A stretch of DNA of 64,000 bases, taken from contig SMMW01000003.1 in assembly GCA_004794655.1 (NCBI GenBank), forward strand, positions 18,494,501 to 18,558,500, read 5' to 3'. The notes below the pieces were generated by a model. That model saw only the letters and a list, made by a program, of their open reading frames with translations, was not told the origin of the DNA and did no database searches. Shown piece by piece: positions 27,201 through 36,839 of this stretch. Numbering within the stretch: the stretch's first letter is position 1; every line of letters starts with the position of its first letter. This stretch comes from Marisa cornuarietis. Taxonomy: Eukaryota > Mollusca > Gastropoda > Architaenioglossa > Ampullariidae. The translations under genes and the position numbers were made by a program.

Positions 27201-30200
27201 TAATAATTCGATTGCCTTGGGCTGCTCAGGTCATTTGTATTGGCAAGCTGAGTCAAAAACTTTCACAAGACAATAGTCAAACAATTTCCTCTAATCAACC
27301 CATGCAAGAATACAAAGTCAGTTATGCAAAATACCACAGTTTAAGTCGGTCCGAACATTATTACACTCTAAGGTATCTACATATATATACATATATACTA
27401 GATGCACTGTTCCACTGTTTGTTTCTTTATCTCCAAGGAGGATCTGACGTCAAGGCCAGTGTTTTATCATTACTTACAGTTAGCCTGGGAAAACAGTTCT
27501 CATTGATATGTGAAGTCCAGAAGATGAAAAATAATGTCCTGCTGAAAGCAAAGAACATAGGTCTGCTCCAAAATCTCTCCTAGCGATGCGGATGAATCAC
27601 ACCATCTACACTTATGTTTTCACCATGTGGAAAAGATACCTGATATGGGTAGACATGCTAGGTTGCCTGCCACACACATTTTGGGAACCACTTACTGCAC
27701 CAGGGGTAGAGTAACATGCCTGAATTGCCCTATGGGCAGTCACAGTTGAACTCAGGGCATAATGTGCTGTAGGATTCTGTTGTTTGGTAATCCGGCAGGC
27801 GGTACTAGCCAGTCTGATCCTTTGACACGGGATGATTATCCTCAATGCCACTATGGCATCACATACTCGTTCATTTGGGACCTGTAACTTGTATGTTACC
27901 TATTAGCACTTACCTTTTCTCTCATATTTCATACTCCTTTTTATATTCTCCTCCATCCAAGCGTGACACTTACTCAAAACTTTGTGTGCTTTTACGATAA
28001 CAGTACTTCAGTTGCACAAAGTTCAACACTCATAAACTAATCTAAAAGAATTTACCCCACATACATAACTTTTACTTCTTCAAGGTGAGGTGGCATACAT
28101 AAAACAAGGCCTGCGGGTACGGATAACTCCGCACATTGTTCGGACTCTTGCTATTTTACATCCTTTGCTGTTGCGGAAAAAAATTAACTACCTCCCTTTA
28201 ACTGCTCAATCAGTTACTCACCCTTGCTCGCTGACTTCCACCTTGCTTGCCATGAATACCGTACTCACTAAGGTTTTATACTTATGCACGGTCGATCCAT
28301 GACATCTTTAAACAGGGATGTTTTTTCAGATAACCTCTGTTGCTTGCAGACTGAGAACTTTGCCAAGTCTGGAGCAAAGGATGACGACCAACTTCACAAC
28401 TTGTTGAAGAATGGCTATGCCAGCGCAGATGAGCGAGGATTTCCTGGTCAGAAGAGCAGGCGCAAGCTAGGTGAGATGGAGTTTCTCTCTTAGCTGCATT
28501 TACCATGGTAACATTATTATTGAAACACACCAGTCCCCACAATAGATGCAGTAGTAAAGAGCAACAAGGCATGTAAGAAGAGCAGGAACATTGAAAACAA
28601 AGAACACAAGAAGAGATTGCATGCAGGATATGGGGAGGGGGACAGAAAGGAGAAACAGCCTGGAGCACACCAGACAGGCACAAGAGATAAGTTTGAGTTT
28701 TGGAAATGAAAATAAAATGAAGAAAGGGCAACTGGGAAATCCAAAACTGGGATCCATAAAAGAAAACAAGTTATGCACAGACATTTCAAGTTTTACTGGA
28801 CATAAAGTAGGTGAGTTTATGCTGAGCATAGAGACCTGCTAGACTTATAGACTTGAACCAGTTATGAAAATAGGAAAGGGCAACAAAATCAAGGCAGCAT
28901 TAACACTATGTACCTATAATATAAGAAATGAAGTCACAAACTGACATGTGACCTGTTTGAGAAATCAAAAGATGACCAACAGTAGTGTCTGTACTGTTTT
29001 AAGATGCCAGGTCCTTGGGATCATCTCGAGGTGGGCTGACAACAGATTCAGAGATGTATGACACAGGTGATGATGAGATTCTTGAGGCATGTGTTCGCAC
29101 TGCAGCTGCACCCATCAACAAGCCACGTGAGCGCCGACGGTCTCGAAACCAACGCAAGTCTTGTAAGTTTTCATTTTTGAAGTGAATCATTTTTGTGACA
29201 GAAATTGTAGTGGATTGGTTTCAGTGTTGTCACTGTATATCTCCTGTGCAGGTTATACTAGTGTTCTTTGATATATTGTTGGACAGAGTTTGCCATATCT
29301 TTGATTGGTTCAGCTTCTAGCTTTTTTCACAATTGAGAGATTACATGTTACAATGCAAAAGACAAATTTCATGGTGAAAATGCACACATTTATGCCCTTT
29401 TGTGTTTGGGCTTCACTGCAGTTGTGTCCTCTTGACTTTATAGTGTGGAATCTGGTTATTTTGTTTGGTTATTTTTGATAATGTGTATTTCAAGATATTA
29501 TCTGTATTTGTTTTCAATCCTTCCTTCTTTTCTCTTTACAGCATTTTGGGATAGTGATAACTAGGTAACATTGCCTGTTCTGTGTTTGCTGGCGCGTATT
29601 TGTGGTTAATTGCTCATTAGATTGCATTGGCACACATATTTGTTTTAGCTCACTTCTTGCAACAATGATTAGAAAAAAGTTGATGGCTTTTCTGGTAAAC
29701 AAGGTGATGCCAGTCTCGTCTGCATGTTTTATTTTCAGTCTCTGACATGGCTGTCTGGTTACAGCTTCATGTTTTGCATGTCCATACTGACAAAACAACA
29801 TGTTTTGTTCATACTGGGATAATGAGCATGCATTTTGCTCATTTTTGCAAAAAGGAACATAATTTTCATTCATAATGATTATGCCTTCATTTGTGCAGTT
29901 TGGCCCCTGTCTCAGGTTTAAGCAAAGAAAAGAAACCTTTCTTTTCTTCTTGCTTCTGTTTTTAAAATATGTCTCATTCTAAGGAATATCTAATTATAAT
30001 GTTTTGTATGCTACTGGTTGTAGACAGGTGGCTTTTGCTTTTATTTAATAATAAAATGTTTGCAGAAATTAGTTGGTTGAAGATAGACCATTATAGTGAT
30101 CTAGAAGGGCAGCCATACCTAAATAGCATTAGTGATATTAAAACATTTCATGTTAGGTTATTTGGCCATTTGAAAATAACTGATGGTCTGTTAATCACTA

Positions 30201-32867
30201 GAAATCCATAAGGCTGAATACTTAACAAAATATTTTAAAATGTTCATCTTAAAGCTTGGAGCAAAGTTAAATAATACAGCAAGTGATGACCCTAAAGCAT
30301 GTTGTGATGATGAATATTTAAGTGTGGAATCAAGGCTGATGTTCTGCAAAAGTGTCTTGCAGGCTACAGTCTTCTGTTGGCTGTGGTGATATCCTAAGTT
30401 GTTTGTTAAAATCATGTTATTGTGCCTGCCTCTTCCAAGTTATTTGCAGTTTAGTTTTCTGGATGGCTATTTGGCTGCTTGTACTGAGTAACGTTGCAGA
30501 GAGCTTTGCTAGTAAATATCTTATTTGGATGTGTCATATATTTTTGCTCAGTTTTCCAGTAATACTTTGGTCTGTTATTAAGTTAGTTTTTTTTCCCTAA
30601 GCTATTTGCATTTAGGAAACACGACCTTGCACATGTTTACGTTCTTTGAATCTGCTTTGTTGGGTTGGTGGTCTAAAATTTGTTTTCATAGTAGTTTTGT
30701 GGGAAGGAAAGAAAGATTGAATACCTATATATAAGTGCTTTGTCAATTTTACCTTTCTTGGCTTTTTATTTTCTTTGTTTTACTAGGCATGCATTAGACA
30801 GATGATGATAAAACTGATACACATTGTCTCAGATATTTTTTTTCTTCCTTTGTCAGCTGTGAACAGTCTTTACTCAGATACTTGAAGTTAAACTTCATTT
30901 AAATGATATGGTAATGATTTTTACGTTGCATGATGCATTATCTTTTGCAAATGTCTTCCCTTTCAGAGTGATTACCTTGTTTCTTGGTGCTGAAAATCCC
31001 GTACAAATTGTGACTAGCACCATCTTCTCATGCATGAATAATTTTGCGCATTTTTAACACAATGGAATCACCATGAAATGCCAGTTTCAGTAGTGTTGTG
31101 TGTTAGAGATGGCATTTATTGTATAATTTTTAAGCAGATTCATAGGCAGGTGCTGAACTTAAATGGCTCATCCTTCTTCACCGTGCTCTTCAAAGGGCTT
31201 TATTATACAATTCTTTATTTCAAAATCAAGTTACTTTTAAGGTGTCAAAACGTACACAAAATTGGGTGAGGGGTATTTTAATAAGCATCCATGTGACAAG
31301 TGTCTTTCTTAGAAGGATTATCATCTTTCCTACAGCCATTATATGCAAACTTAGCTGCCTGAAGAAAACAGCAGTGTGAGCAGTTTGACAGGAGTCAGCA
31401 GATTATAAAATGAGATGTTAATCACTGCCAAAAAAAAAAAATCATTTTGCTGGAAAGACTGCAAAATGAGTGACACAAAATTGCTAAAATTGATGTAGAA
31501 CTTTTGATGCTTTAGATACTGACAATATTGCTGTTTGGCCATGCTTACTCTTTTATCACTTCTTATTCTGAGCCAGGAGATTTGCTAAACAATTAATCCA
31601 GAACAACAAAATAACATCTTTATCATAGCAACATTTGGTTTCAAAGATCTCTATTCATTTTAAATTTTGATAGTGTGCCTATTAACACTTAAACAAAATG
31701 CCATAGTTTTTGGAATTGCTCATAGCTTACATGATCATTCATCTGCATGTGTTTTTTCACACATGCATGCTTGCATGCACACACACAAACACATGCACAC
31801 AAACACAGAAAAGTGAACTGCATTGAATCAGTCCTTATTTTCTATACTCTTGCCGCACAATGGTTTTTGTTGCTGACTTGCTCTGATCATGAATGATTTC
31901 TTCACCCTAATAGTGGGGATTTTTGTTCAATATGTATTAATAATTCCTTTGGTCAAAGCTGGTACTAGTTAAATGTTGAGGTGTTTTGTGTATTGCTGCT
32001 TGGTTTCAACTATCTTCAGCTGGCATTTACACTATTGTCACTACTTGTTATTACTGCATTTTGTATAGAGGATTTTATTTTAGCTTGAAAAGATAGTTTA
32101 AAAAAGACTAAATAACTCCCTAACAAGACTTATCTAAATGTGAGTGTAAGATTGAAAATGCTATCACATCTGAATGCTATTTTCTGCAAGATGATCAAAA
32201 TGAAACATGCATGTTTATCCTCGAGCTCATATTTCATGGTGTTTAAAGGCTAAAAGTCCTCCCTACAGCAGGAAACAATTGTTTGACCCAGGGCAGGAAT
32301 GAGAGGGTACTTGGCAGGCCAGATGGAAGCAATTAGCGAAGCATTACTGCTAGGATGCTCTTTGCCTCATACCCCAGAGTTGAACTATTCTTTCCTGCTG
32401 TAAGGCAGTTCAGCCTTTATAAATGCACTGACATTGAAGAAATTGTTGCATTTTTTAATGCAGGTAGCCACATTAATAAAAGAGAAATGTATATGAATGT
32501 TTCAATATTAATAATTAAAGTATGTATAAACCATTCACTCTTGCAATAGCAGGTCATGGCACATGCATACAAGCGCTCATGCACACATGCCAAACACATC
32601 TACTCACATAAAATAATAAAATAAGACATGAAAAATAAAAGTGTTTTCAGATGGTCAAATGTTACAGTGTCAGGAACTTTATCCTTTTTTCAGAATGTTA
32701 GGCTAACATGCTGTATACACATATGCAAAAGCAGTGTTTCTGCCATGTCATGTCATGAACCACAATCTTAAAGTGTTTTATTTTTAATTGCAGTACGGCG
32801 TACCCTGAAGAATGGTCTAGAACCAGAAGAAGTGACAGTGACAAAACCTTATGCAGATCATGTATGA
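2663..32867 (+). CDS. FHOD: FHOD-family formin (FHOD1/FHOD3 orthologue), complete, 24 coding exons, 1335 aa
   Basis: Actin-nucleating and bundling formin of the FHOD subfamily, cytoplasmic, known in other animals to act on stress fibres and sarcomeres downstream of Rho/ROCK. Exons: 2663-2827, 6901-7025, 7354-7412, 11003-11070, 11616-11721, 12406-12500, 12825-13031, 13630-13773, 15674-15735, 16020-16178, 16724-16827, 18337-18594, 19277-19650, 19785-20501, 23775-23930, 24225-24410, 24627-24746, 24972-25133, 25382-25500, 26464-26538, 26843-27035, 28350-28470, 29004-29162, 32794-32867. All junctions are GT-AG and all phases join (4008 nt). Domain order: GTPase-binding plus FH3/DID about residues 1-370; variable linker to 766; FH1 767-820 with runs of 5 to 8 prolines; FH2 826-1205; DAD about 1275-1320 with acidic [14 protein letters not shown], a basic block and RRTLKNG. 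Length fits vertebrate FHOD1 (about 1160) and FHOD3 (about 1420). Invertebrates usually have one FHOD gene, so the 1-versus-3 label is not meaningful here. Confidence 0.97.
5523..5592. repeat. (GAT)n microsatellite, about 23 copies
   Basis: An uninterrupted gat/atg run. On the minus strand it would read as a polyhistidine tract, which is an artefact. Confidence 0.97.
5700..6044 (+). promoter_or_regulatory. FHOD: GC-rich island with candidate alternative FHOD first exon
   Basis: GC- and CpG-rich sequence within an AT-rich intron. It contains a perfect 7-bp hairpin GATAAGC/GCTTATC with a 6-nt loop (5892-5911). An ATG at 6009 opens [12 protein letters not shown] and ends at aag|gtaata in phase 0, which would join FHOD exon 2 in frame and give a protein lacking the first 55 residues. 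Speculative. Confidence 0.35.
6901..7025 (+). CDS. FHOD: FHOD exon 2 (residues 56-97)
   Basis: Acceptor ttttttccag. Encodes LEDCALQIY then [20 protein letters not shown], conserved in FHOD. Donor gacca|gtaagt. Confidence 0.96.
7354..7412 (+). CDS. FHOD: FHOD exon 3
   Basis: Acceptor gtttcag. Encodes [19 protein letters not shown], the conserved GBD/FH3 junction. Donor atcg|gtgagt. Confidence 0.95.
9555..9609. repeat. (TG)n microsatellite, about 27 copies
   Basis: Pure tg run. Confidence 0.97.
9985..10600. repeat. Decayed minisatellite, about 50-60 bp unit
   Basis: Variants of 'ttccccattactgtagca' plus 'atactgtcctagaggcaagt' plus 'ggcctag' recur near 9985, 10030, 10075, 10430, 10480, 10515 and 10555. 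An unrelated stretch with (CA)n splits the array at about 10110-10425. Confidence 0.65.
11003..11070 (+). CDS. FHOD: FHOD exon 4
   Basis: Encodes [20 protein letters not shown] then IFQ; the family has a near-identical helix. Acceptor tctttctttcag, donor cag|gtgaac. Confidence 0.95.
11510..11536. repeat. (TG)n microsatellite
   Basis: Short tg run in intron 4, 80 bp before FHOD exon 5. Confidence 0.9.
11616..11721 (+). CDS. FHOD: FHOD exon 5
   Basis: Encodes [20 protein letters not shown] and then [15 protein letters not shown], part of the armadillo-like FH3/DID fold. Donor gag|gtcagt within a split codon. Confidence 0.95.
11930..12355 (+). mobile_element. 5'-truncated LINE, 3' end with (CTTAT)n tail
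   Basis: Carries a frame with [15 protein letters not shown] and VVSAVRLLN, the C-terminal signature of many non-LTR reverse transcriptases. A (TG)n at 12212-12242 and the 3' end 'ccctctgggacgaataaagt' with four ttatc repeats follow. It lies in FHOD intron 5, sense orientation, ending 50 bp before exon 6. Confidence 0.75.
12406..12500 (+). CDS. FHOD: FHOD exon 6
   Basis: Encodes [19 protein letters not shown] then [12 protein letters not shown] (FH3/DID). Acceptor gttgacag, donor aag|gtgctc. Confidence 0.95.
12825..13031 (+). CDS. FHOD: FHOD exon 7
   Basis: Encodes [33 protein letters not shown] and [12 protein letters not shown], the most conserved part of the FHOD FH3 domain. Donor aag|gtgatg. 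Confidence 0.96.
13630..13773 (+). CDS. FHOD: FHOD exon 8
   Basis: Encodes [20 protein letters not shown] through LLTQLQIYE, ending the FH3 core. Acceptor tctattttag, donor gaa|gtatgg. Confidence 0.95.
14340..15620 (+). mobile_element. Decayed LINE, reverse-transcriptase C-terminal half
   Basis: Broken frames resemble RT motifs of CR1/L2-like elements: a degraded 'GSVLG' region near 14490, an 'ADDT'-like stretch near 14580, [20 protein letters not shown] near 14725, and KADHATPLL followed by a 'WLPVQ'-like stretch near 15065-15120. It ends with 'gtgcattgagctggcttcc' near 15557. Sense orientation in FHOD intron 8. Same family as 54340-55500. Confidence 0.75.
15674..15735 (+). CDS. FHOD: FHOD exon 9
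   Basis: Encodes [20 protein letters not shown], matching the 'ALRHEDG' segment of FHOD proteins. Acceptor tgtttttacag, donor cag|gtattt. Confidence 0.92.
16020..16178 (+). CDS. FHOD: FHOD exon 10
   Basis: Basic, low-conservation linker ([18 protein letters not shown] through [12 protein letters not shown]). The donor gg|gtgcag at 16179 is about 10 bp from a minus-strand LINE tail. Confidence 0.88.
16188..16455 (-). mobile_element. LINE 3' tail, antisense to FHOD
   Basis: On the minus strand it reads ...gttttaagcgctaagagcat... and ends in a (TTA)n run. It is shared with 42490-42870 and 44985-45655. It begins about 10 bp past the exon 10 donor. Confidence 0.8.
16724..16827 (+). CDS. FHOD: FHOD exon 11
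   Basis: Encodes [20 protein letters not shown] and [11 protein letters not shown]. Chosen by phase (1 nt completes the Gly codon) with acceptor gatacag and donor cc|gtaagt. Linker region, not conserved. Confidence 0.82.
17690..17830 (+). mobile_element. pogo/Tigger-like DNA transposon end (fragment)
   Basis: TA followed by CAGTGCACTCGGTTATAAGC, with subterminal repeats of 'gtttataagca' at 17709 and a variant near 17795. This is the layout of Tc1-mariner/pogo ends. The matching right end was not found, so it is a fragment. Confidence 0.45.
18337..18594 (+). CDS. FHOD: FHOD exon 12
   Basis: Encodes [20 protein letters not shown], then a Ser-rich stretch. The acceptor cccatgcag|at was preferred over accag at 18280 because only the former keeps the frame from exon 11. 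Donor tcag|gtgaga. Confidence 0.88.
18865..18935. repeat. 26-28-bp tandem triplicate
   Basis: 'gtataacattatcttggagt' recurs at 18865, 18891 and (partial) 18919 in FHOD intron 12. Confidence 0.85.
19277..19650 (+). CDS. FHOD: FHOD exon 13
   Basis: Gln-rich linker containing [13 protein letters not shown] and [11 protein letters not shown]. Acceptor tttttttttccag, donor cag|gtagga. Confidence 0.92.
19785..20501 (+). CDS. FHOD: FHOD exon 14: coiled linker, FH1 and start of FH2
   Basis: 239 codons (residues 643-881). The FH1 tract (about 20155-20316) has [26 protein letters not shown] and [11 protein letters not shown], which bind profilin-actin. FH2 opens at [13 protein letters not shown]. Donor aag|gtcaga. 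Confidence 0.96.
21389..22307. mobile_element. Candidate non-autonomous DNA transposon, 919 bp, TATA target duplication
   Basis: The left end TAGCCACGGCC (21389-21399) and right end GGCCGTGGCCA (22297-22307) are inverted repeats with one mismatch in 11, each flanked by TATA (21385-21388, 22308-22311). The interior is AT-rich without a coding frame. It lies in FHOD intron 14. The ends are short and partly self-palindromic, so chance cannot be excluded. Confidence 0.4.
22621..23115. repeat. Higher-order tandem duplication, 206-bp unit built of about 82-bp subunits
   Basis: 'acaaatatttaaaataatgt' at 22621 returns at 22827 (offset 206). Inside each unit two subunits of the type 'aatctatttgctcattactt...tctgcacctctttgac...ggccacc' repeat, and a fifth diverged subunit follows at 23033. 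Located in FHOD intron 14. Confidence 0.92.
23775..23930 (+). CDS. FHOD: FHOD exon 15 (FH2)
   Basis: Encodes [20 protein letters not shown] and [11 protein letters not shown], the FH2 lasso/knob hallmark including the conserved actin-contacting Ile in 'NAINIGL'. Acceptor atcag at 23774, donor gag|gtcagt. Confidence 0.96.
24225..24410 (+). CDS. FHOD: FHOD exon 16 (FH2)
   Basis: Encodes [20 protein letters not shown] through [18 protein letters not shown]. Acceptor gtatttcag, donor cag|gttggt (a weak but usable site). Confidence 0.95.
24627..24746 (+). CDS. FHOD: FHOD exon 17 (FH2)
   Basis: Encodes [19 protein letters not shown] and [11 protein letters not shown]; 'GNFLN' is the FH2 signature. 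Donor tct|gtaagt. Confidence 0.96.
24972..25133 (+). CDS. FHOD: FHOD exon 18 (FH2)
   Basis: Encodes [40 protein letters not shown] and GSITRCSR. Acceptor attgcag, donor agg|gtaagc. Confidence 0.95.
25382..25500 (+). CDS. FHOD: FHOD exon 19 (FH2)
   Basis: Encodes [20 protein letters not shown] and [12 protein letters not shown]. Acceptor ttcttctgtag, donor aa|gtaagt. Confidence 0.95.
26464..26538 (+). CDS. FHOD: FHOD exon 20 (FH2)
   Basis: Encodes [20 protein letters not shown], then RIINR. Acceptor gttctgcag, donor ag|gtaagc. Confidence 0.94.
26843..27035 (+). CDS. FHOD: FHOD exon 21 (end of FH2)
   Basis: Encodes [37 protein letters not shown] and a basic tail [13 protein letters not shown]. 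Donor gag|gtgagg. Confidence 0.95.
27036..28349 (+). other. FHOD intron 21, repeat-like filler
   Basis: 27560-28290 has base composition and texture unlike the neighbouring introns (GC-richer, many short direct repeats) and is probably an old insertion. No ends or coding motifs were identified. Confidence 0.4.
28350..28470 (+). CDS. FHOD: FHOD exon 22 (post-FH2 linker)
   Basis: Encodes [20 protein letters not shown] and GQKSRRKL. Acceptor gttgcttgcag, donor ctag|gtgaga. Confidence 0.92.
29004..29162 (+). CDS. FHOD: FHOD exon 23 (first half of DAD)
   Basis: Encodes [20 protein letters not shown] and [12 protein letters not shown]. The acceptor gttttaag was chosen because it alone keeps the frame of this strongly DAD-like peptide. 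Donor tctt|gtaagt. Confidence 0.92.
29542..29564 (+). CDS. FHOD: Candidate alternative terminal exon or poison microexon of FHOD
   Basis: An excellent acceptor (ttccttcttttctctttacag) is followed, in phase with exon 23, by six codons SFWDSDN-like (the Ser codon is split) and a TAG. The stop is directly followed by GTAACA, so the 23 nt could be a cassette. Using it would end FHOD before the RRTLKNG core of the DAD. No transcript evidence; inference from splice signals only. Confidence 0.4.
32262..32405. mobile_element. Fold-back MITE, 144 bp
   Basis: The left arm cctacagcaggaaacaattg and the reverse complement of the right arm ccttacagcaggaaagaata match over about 29 bp with six mismatches, continuing to a shared 'ggg'. 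No target duplication is visible. Confidence 0.6.
32794..32867 (+). CDS. FHOD: FHOD exon 24 (DAD core and stop)
   Basis: Encodes [20 protein letters not shown], then ADHV and TGA. The split codon completes Leu after the serine of exon 23. The RRTLK core is the conserved ROCK-regulated part of the FHOD DAD. Confidence 0.95.
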
Positions 32868-33745
32868 CAGATGCGTGAAAGGAAAGAAAGCAACTGTTGG
32901 TCAAGTGCTTGATTGACAGGGTTAACTGCCCTGCAAGGACCACGACTGGCTATCCCAGCACCCTTGTACCATGTGTTTCCGTCTTTCATAATTGCTGCTC
33001 TCTGAACCTGCTACATCAAGCTGCTGGTTGAGTCATTGTGCTCAGTAAAAGCACATTGTTTAAGATCGTTGGATTGTCAGCACAAAACTATTGACTGAAA
33101 CTGTGGATAAGACGTTTAGATGATTAGTCAATTTCTGAAGTCTGCTTATAAGAGTCCTCAGCTTACTCATTATGTAATTTTTTTCTGAATTACTGTGGCA
33201 TGGATAATATGTGTGATAATAATTTATCCACTTCAGTTTTGCGTGTGTATAATATGTGCAGTTACTTTGCCATTTCCATGTCAGACAGCCTAAAGTCACA
33301 TCACTGAAACACCAGTTGACTGGTAGCTGAATGGATACCTCTCGGGAGACCTTTCGATCACAACTGTTTTTAATGATAAATTAGGCTAAAACTTATTTTT
33401 ATTGAGATTAAATTCCATCTACTGTTCTGACAGAAATTGCCATTACAATGCTGGTCATTGGTGTTTTTTTGTTTTTTTTGTTGGACCCAAAAGCAGAAGC
33501 TGATGCATTTACCTAAGACTCCATCCTGTGATGCATTTATACTATGGTTTTAATTTGCTGTGAAGTAATAAAACCTAGGATGTTGCAACTATGCATTAAG
33601 ACCCCTGTAAATGTTATATCAGTGGTGAAAAGAAGTAATACTTTCTGAATGTATTGAAAGATATTTTGTACTGCAATTATTTTGTAATCAAAACTGGACT
33701 CACTTTGCAGATGTGTAATAAAACTATAGAGCTATTTTTCTAATT
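32868..33745 (+). terminator. FHOD: FHOD 3' UTR with poly(A) signals
   Basis: AATAAA hexamers lie at 33567-33572 and 33717-33722. Further AATAAA copies occur out to 35937, so longer 3' UTRs are possible. Confidence 0.6.
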
Positions 33746-36460
33746 GTAGGCTACAACTTGTAGTGATGCAAATTGTCTTTTAAAAGCTTTTTTAATTTTG
33801 GTTTCTTCCTTTATTTTCATGTAGTTGGAGTGACTGAAATATAATGGACCAATGAACAGGGATTCAGTACGCACACAGTTTGAAGGCTGTGTCATTCTGT
33901 ATTGTACAGTCAGAATAAGGGGATAATCCTGTCATTCTATATTGTACAGAAAGGAGAATGGGATTCCCATTTTTTTGTATATCCTCATATAAAGATCTTG
34001 ACAGTGCAATAATACTTGACAGTTGAAAGCTTTTTTTCAAAGCATGCATGTTTTCCTTCTAGATGTTTCCATGTACATGTTCTCGCTTTTAAAACTCAAA
34101 AAATGCAGCTTGTGCATAGTAAGGGTGACTTGTATTTATGTTTTATTGAACTAAATGCTACTTAATTTATGCAAGAATGCTGTTAGTGTGCCATAATGGC
34201 TTTGGCTGGTGTGAATTATTGATACCTTAGCCGTTTTTACTTGTGTTTTTAGTATATCTACATAAATATATGCCCATGTTTAAAAAATGCTGCAATGTCA
34301 CCTCCACAACTGATGCAGAAAAGAATTTAAAATCAACATACAATTTTTTTCACATGCAGAGACCTATTTCTAATTGTGTAATTGGCTTTTGAGGATGGAA
34401 TAAGCGTAAGCAGAAGAGCGGGGCTATGGGGAGAGGTAGGCATTACCAGATGCTGCTTTGAAAATGAGATTGAAAATGACAATATGAGTAAATTGATCTT
34501 AGAGAAAGTTTGTGGACACAGAAACCAATTTTCCTGAGGCATTCCATTTCCATAGTGAATGCTTACTGCAGGACTTTATTTCAGTTATATTGTTAGAGAC
34601 TAGGTATGGTGAGGTATTGCTGTTGTTAGTGTCAGTGGTTAGTTGTAAAAAAGAACAGTATAGAGCATTTATGCGAAAAAGTCAATGACAAGAGTTTGCG
34701 TCTTATGTAGATTATGTAGTTTCTGCAAAAGTTGGTGGACTCAAGTGCTGTCAGTAAAGCACAAAAGTGCTGTTGCTGCTAAAGCAGTGGTGCATAGTAT
34801 TGTGTAATGTTAATTACTGTAGCAAAAGTGTGGCAAAACATTGTGTAAACTTTGATTTGCACATATCTAAAATCAATCATGACATGGGCATAACAAAAGT
34901 TTTTATATCCATCCATGAGCCTTTTAAGTCTGAAATCTTGTCATGGTGGATTAAGCTTGGCTTGAAAGTTCCATTTAGGAAGTGTGGTCCTTTGAAACTA
35001 GGTCATTAAATGTGACTTCAAAGGCTGAATGCAGACTATACTGTATAGCTACCTAATTACAGTAAACAGCCCTGAATGGTGATATTGTTACTGATCATCA
35101 ACTCATCATGTTCTCACCTTTAGAATGATCTCAACAGTCAAATGGAATGTTTCTTCATAATCTTGTAAATAACACATTTTTTTTCTCCCATAGTCTTCCT
35201 TCAATATCCTCATATGCTTGCTCATGTCACAATCATCAGAATAAATTTATTTTTAAGAGAAATGTACTCAGCAAAATGTCAAGAACATAGTACAAATGTC
35301 TTTAAAAGCAAGGGTTTGCATTTTTCTGACCGTGAAAATTTTTGTCAAAACAGTTACAGAGCCGTCCAAGACAACATTGTGAATAACATTTCTACTTCTT
35401 TGCTGAAAGTATCATTTCTTCTGTATTTGATGCCTCTGTTATGCTGTGGGTAAATGACGTGTTTCTGCATTTCTCAGAATCAGGAAACTTATTCTAGTCT
35501 TTGAACATCATACAGATGATTGGTCATGTCCAATACAATTATGTATGTGTGTGTGATGTATAGAACATGGCCAGAAATAGAAAAATGAGCTAAATACTTT
35601 TGCTACTGACAATGGTGTTGTTTTGTAGGCGAATGAAAGCTTCATTTACATATCAGTAGGCATAGTTTGAATCAGCAAAAAGTCAGAACTTTTTTTTAAT
35701 TCATGATTCACATATCTTTGATGAGTTCACAAGGCTCAAGATTCTTTATTAATCTGTCACCCTCTAAGGGGTATCGAGATAGTCAAAATATATCACACAC
35801 ATTCCTATCTTTACATACAGTATCTCTCACTCACATGCACACACTCATTAGTCGATTTATGACAGCTAATACATTAAAAAAAAAACTCATTCTTTCTTTT
35901 TTCCAGCCTTTTCATGTATACCTGCATATGTAATCAAATAAATCAAAGCAAATGAACATGTAAACTCTTGCAGAAATACTCTTACAGCTGTAGCAAATCT
36001 TACACTGCTACTCACAGAATATTTGTACAAGTCACAGTAAAAGTTTGGTTGTGCTTACAAGCTCCATTTATAAGACACTTGGCGTATTTGTCATTTTCAC
36101 TTGTCACAAAGCCAAAAAAGAAAAAAAAATACCGATTTGCAGACGATTATGCCAAATATCAAGAACCATGACATCTTACTGAAGCTGACTTGGTCAATTT
36201 AGTCAACAGTTTATATGCTAACCATCCATTAGATATGAAGACAGTTATGATGACTTTGCAATGATGAAAAAAGACAAGTCAACCAAGATAAAAGCAGCCT
36301 GGAGACACAAGCTAAGTGTTGTAGAACACAGGAGTGCCCACAACTTTCTTTACTTCACATACAAGCACAAAGAAGAAGAAAAAGTTTAGATTTTCTTTCA
36401 ACTGTGATCATTTGCCAGCAAAATAAGTTGACAAAATAGAGACATCAACAAGATTTTTCT
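33746..36460. other. Intergenic region between convergent FHOD and ADAT1
   Basis: AT-rich with several AATAAA hexamers. No exon, RNA gene or clear transposon was seen. Longer FHOD 3' UTR forms could extend into it. Confidence 0.6.
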
Positions 36461-36685
36461 TTTAATTTATAAGATTCCCATCATAGTGTATTTACTGAAT
36501 TGAAATATAACTACATTAAAGAATTAAACCTACATGTCAGCCAGTTACACCAACTTTCCACAATTTCAATACATGTGCACAATTTCCCTTGCCCGCCTCC
36601 CTATATTGCCACCTAAATTAAGTACAAACCAGTGTATGTGTAACTTTTGTTACTCCTAGACAACTGAATATTTAGCTCAACTTCT
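36461..36685 (-). terminator. ADAT1: ADAT1 3' UTR, variant poly(A) signal
   Basis: The minus strand has ATTAAA (plus-strand tttaat, 36461-36466) 220 nt after the stop. No canonical AATAAA was noted closer. Confidence 0.35.
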
Positions 36686-36839
36686 TTAAGTAAAACTGTA
36701 ATATTTGTCTCTTGACTTCCGTAGCCAAGTGTGTAGTTGTGCCTGCAAAAGCTGGTTCCATGCTGTTTGATAATGAACTGAAGACTTCTTGCAATGATCA
36801 TATGTGGCCTTGTCCAGACCTTCCCCTTTATCTAGCATT
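36686..36839 (-). CDS. ADAT1: ADAT1 exon 8 and stop
   Basis: [35 protein letters not shown], then TAA at 36688-36686. It matches the family's TYQEYK/YQEAW/W C-terminus. Acceptor gtttcag. Confidence 0.9.

Larger units (their letters stand above)
29163..32793 (+). other. FHOD intron 23
   Basis: 3.6 kb, AT-rich. Contains the candidate 23-nt exon (29542) and a small MITE (32262-32405). Nothing else recognised. Confidence 0.7.

Noticed and set aside
36237..36390. Plus-strand frame SYDDFAMMKKDKSTK... ending in KEEEKV and a stop
   Set aside because: Lysine-rich codons in an A-rich stretch, no recognised family, and it overlaps the ADAT1 3' region on the other strand with no supported partner exon.
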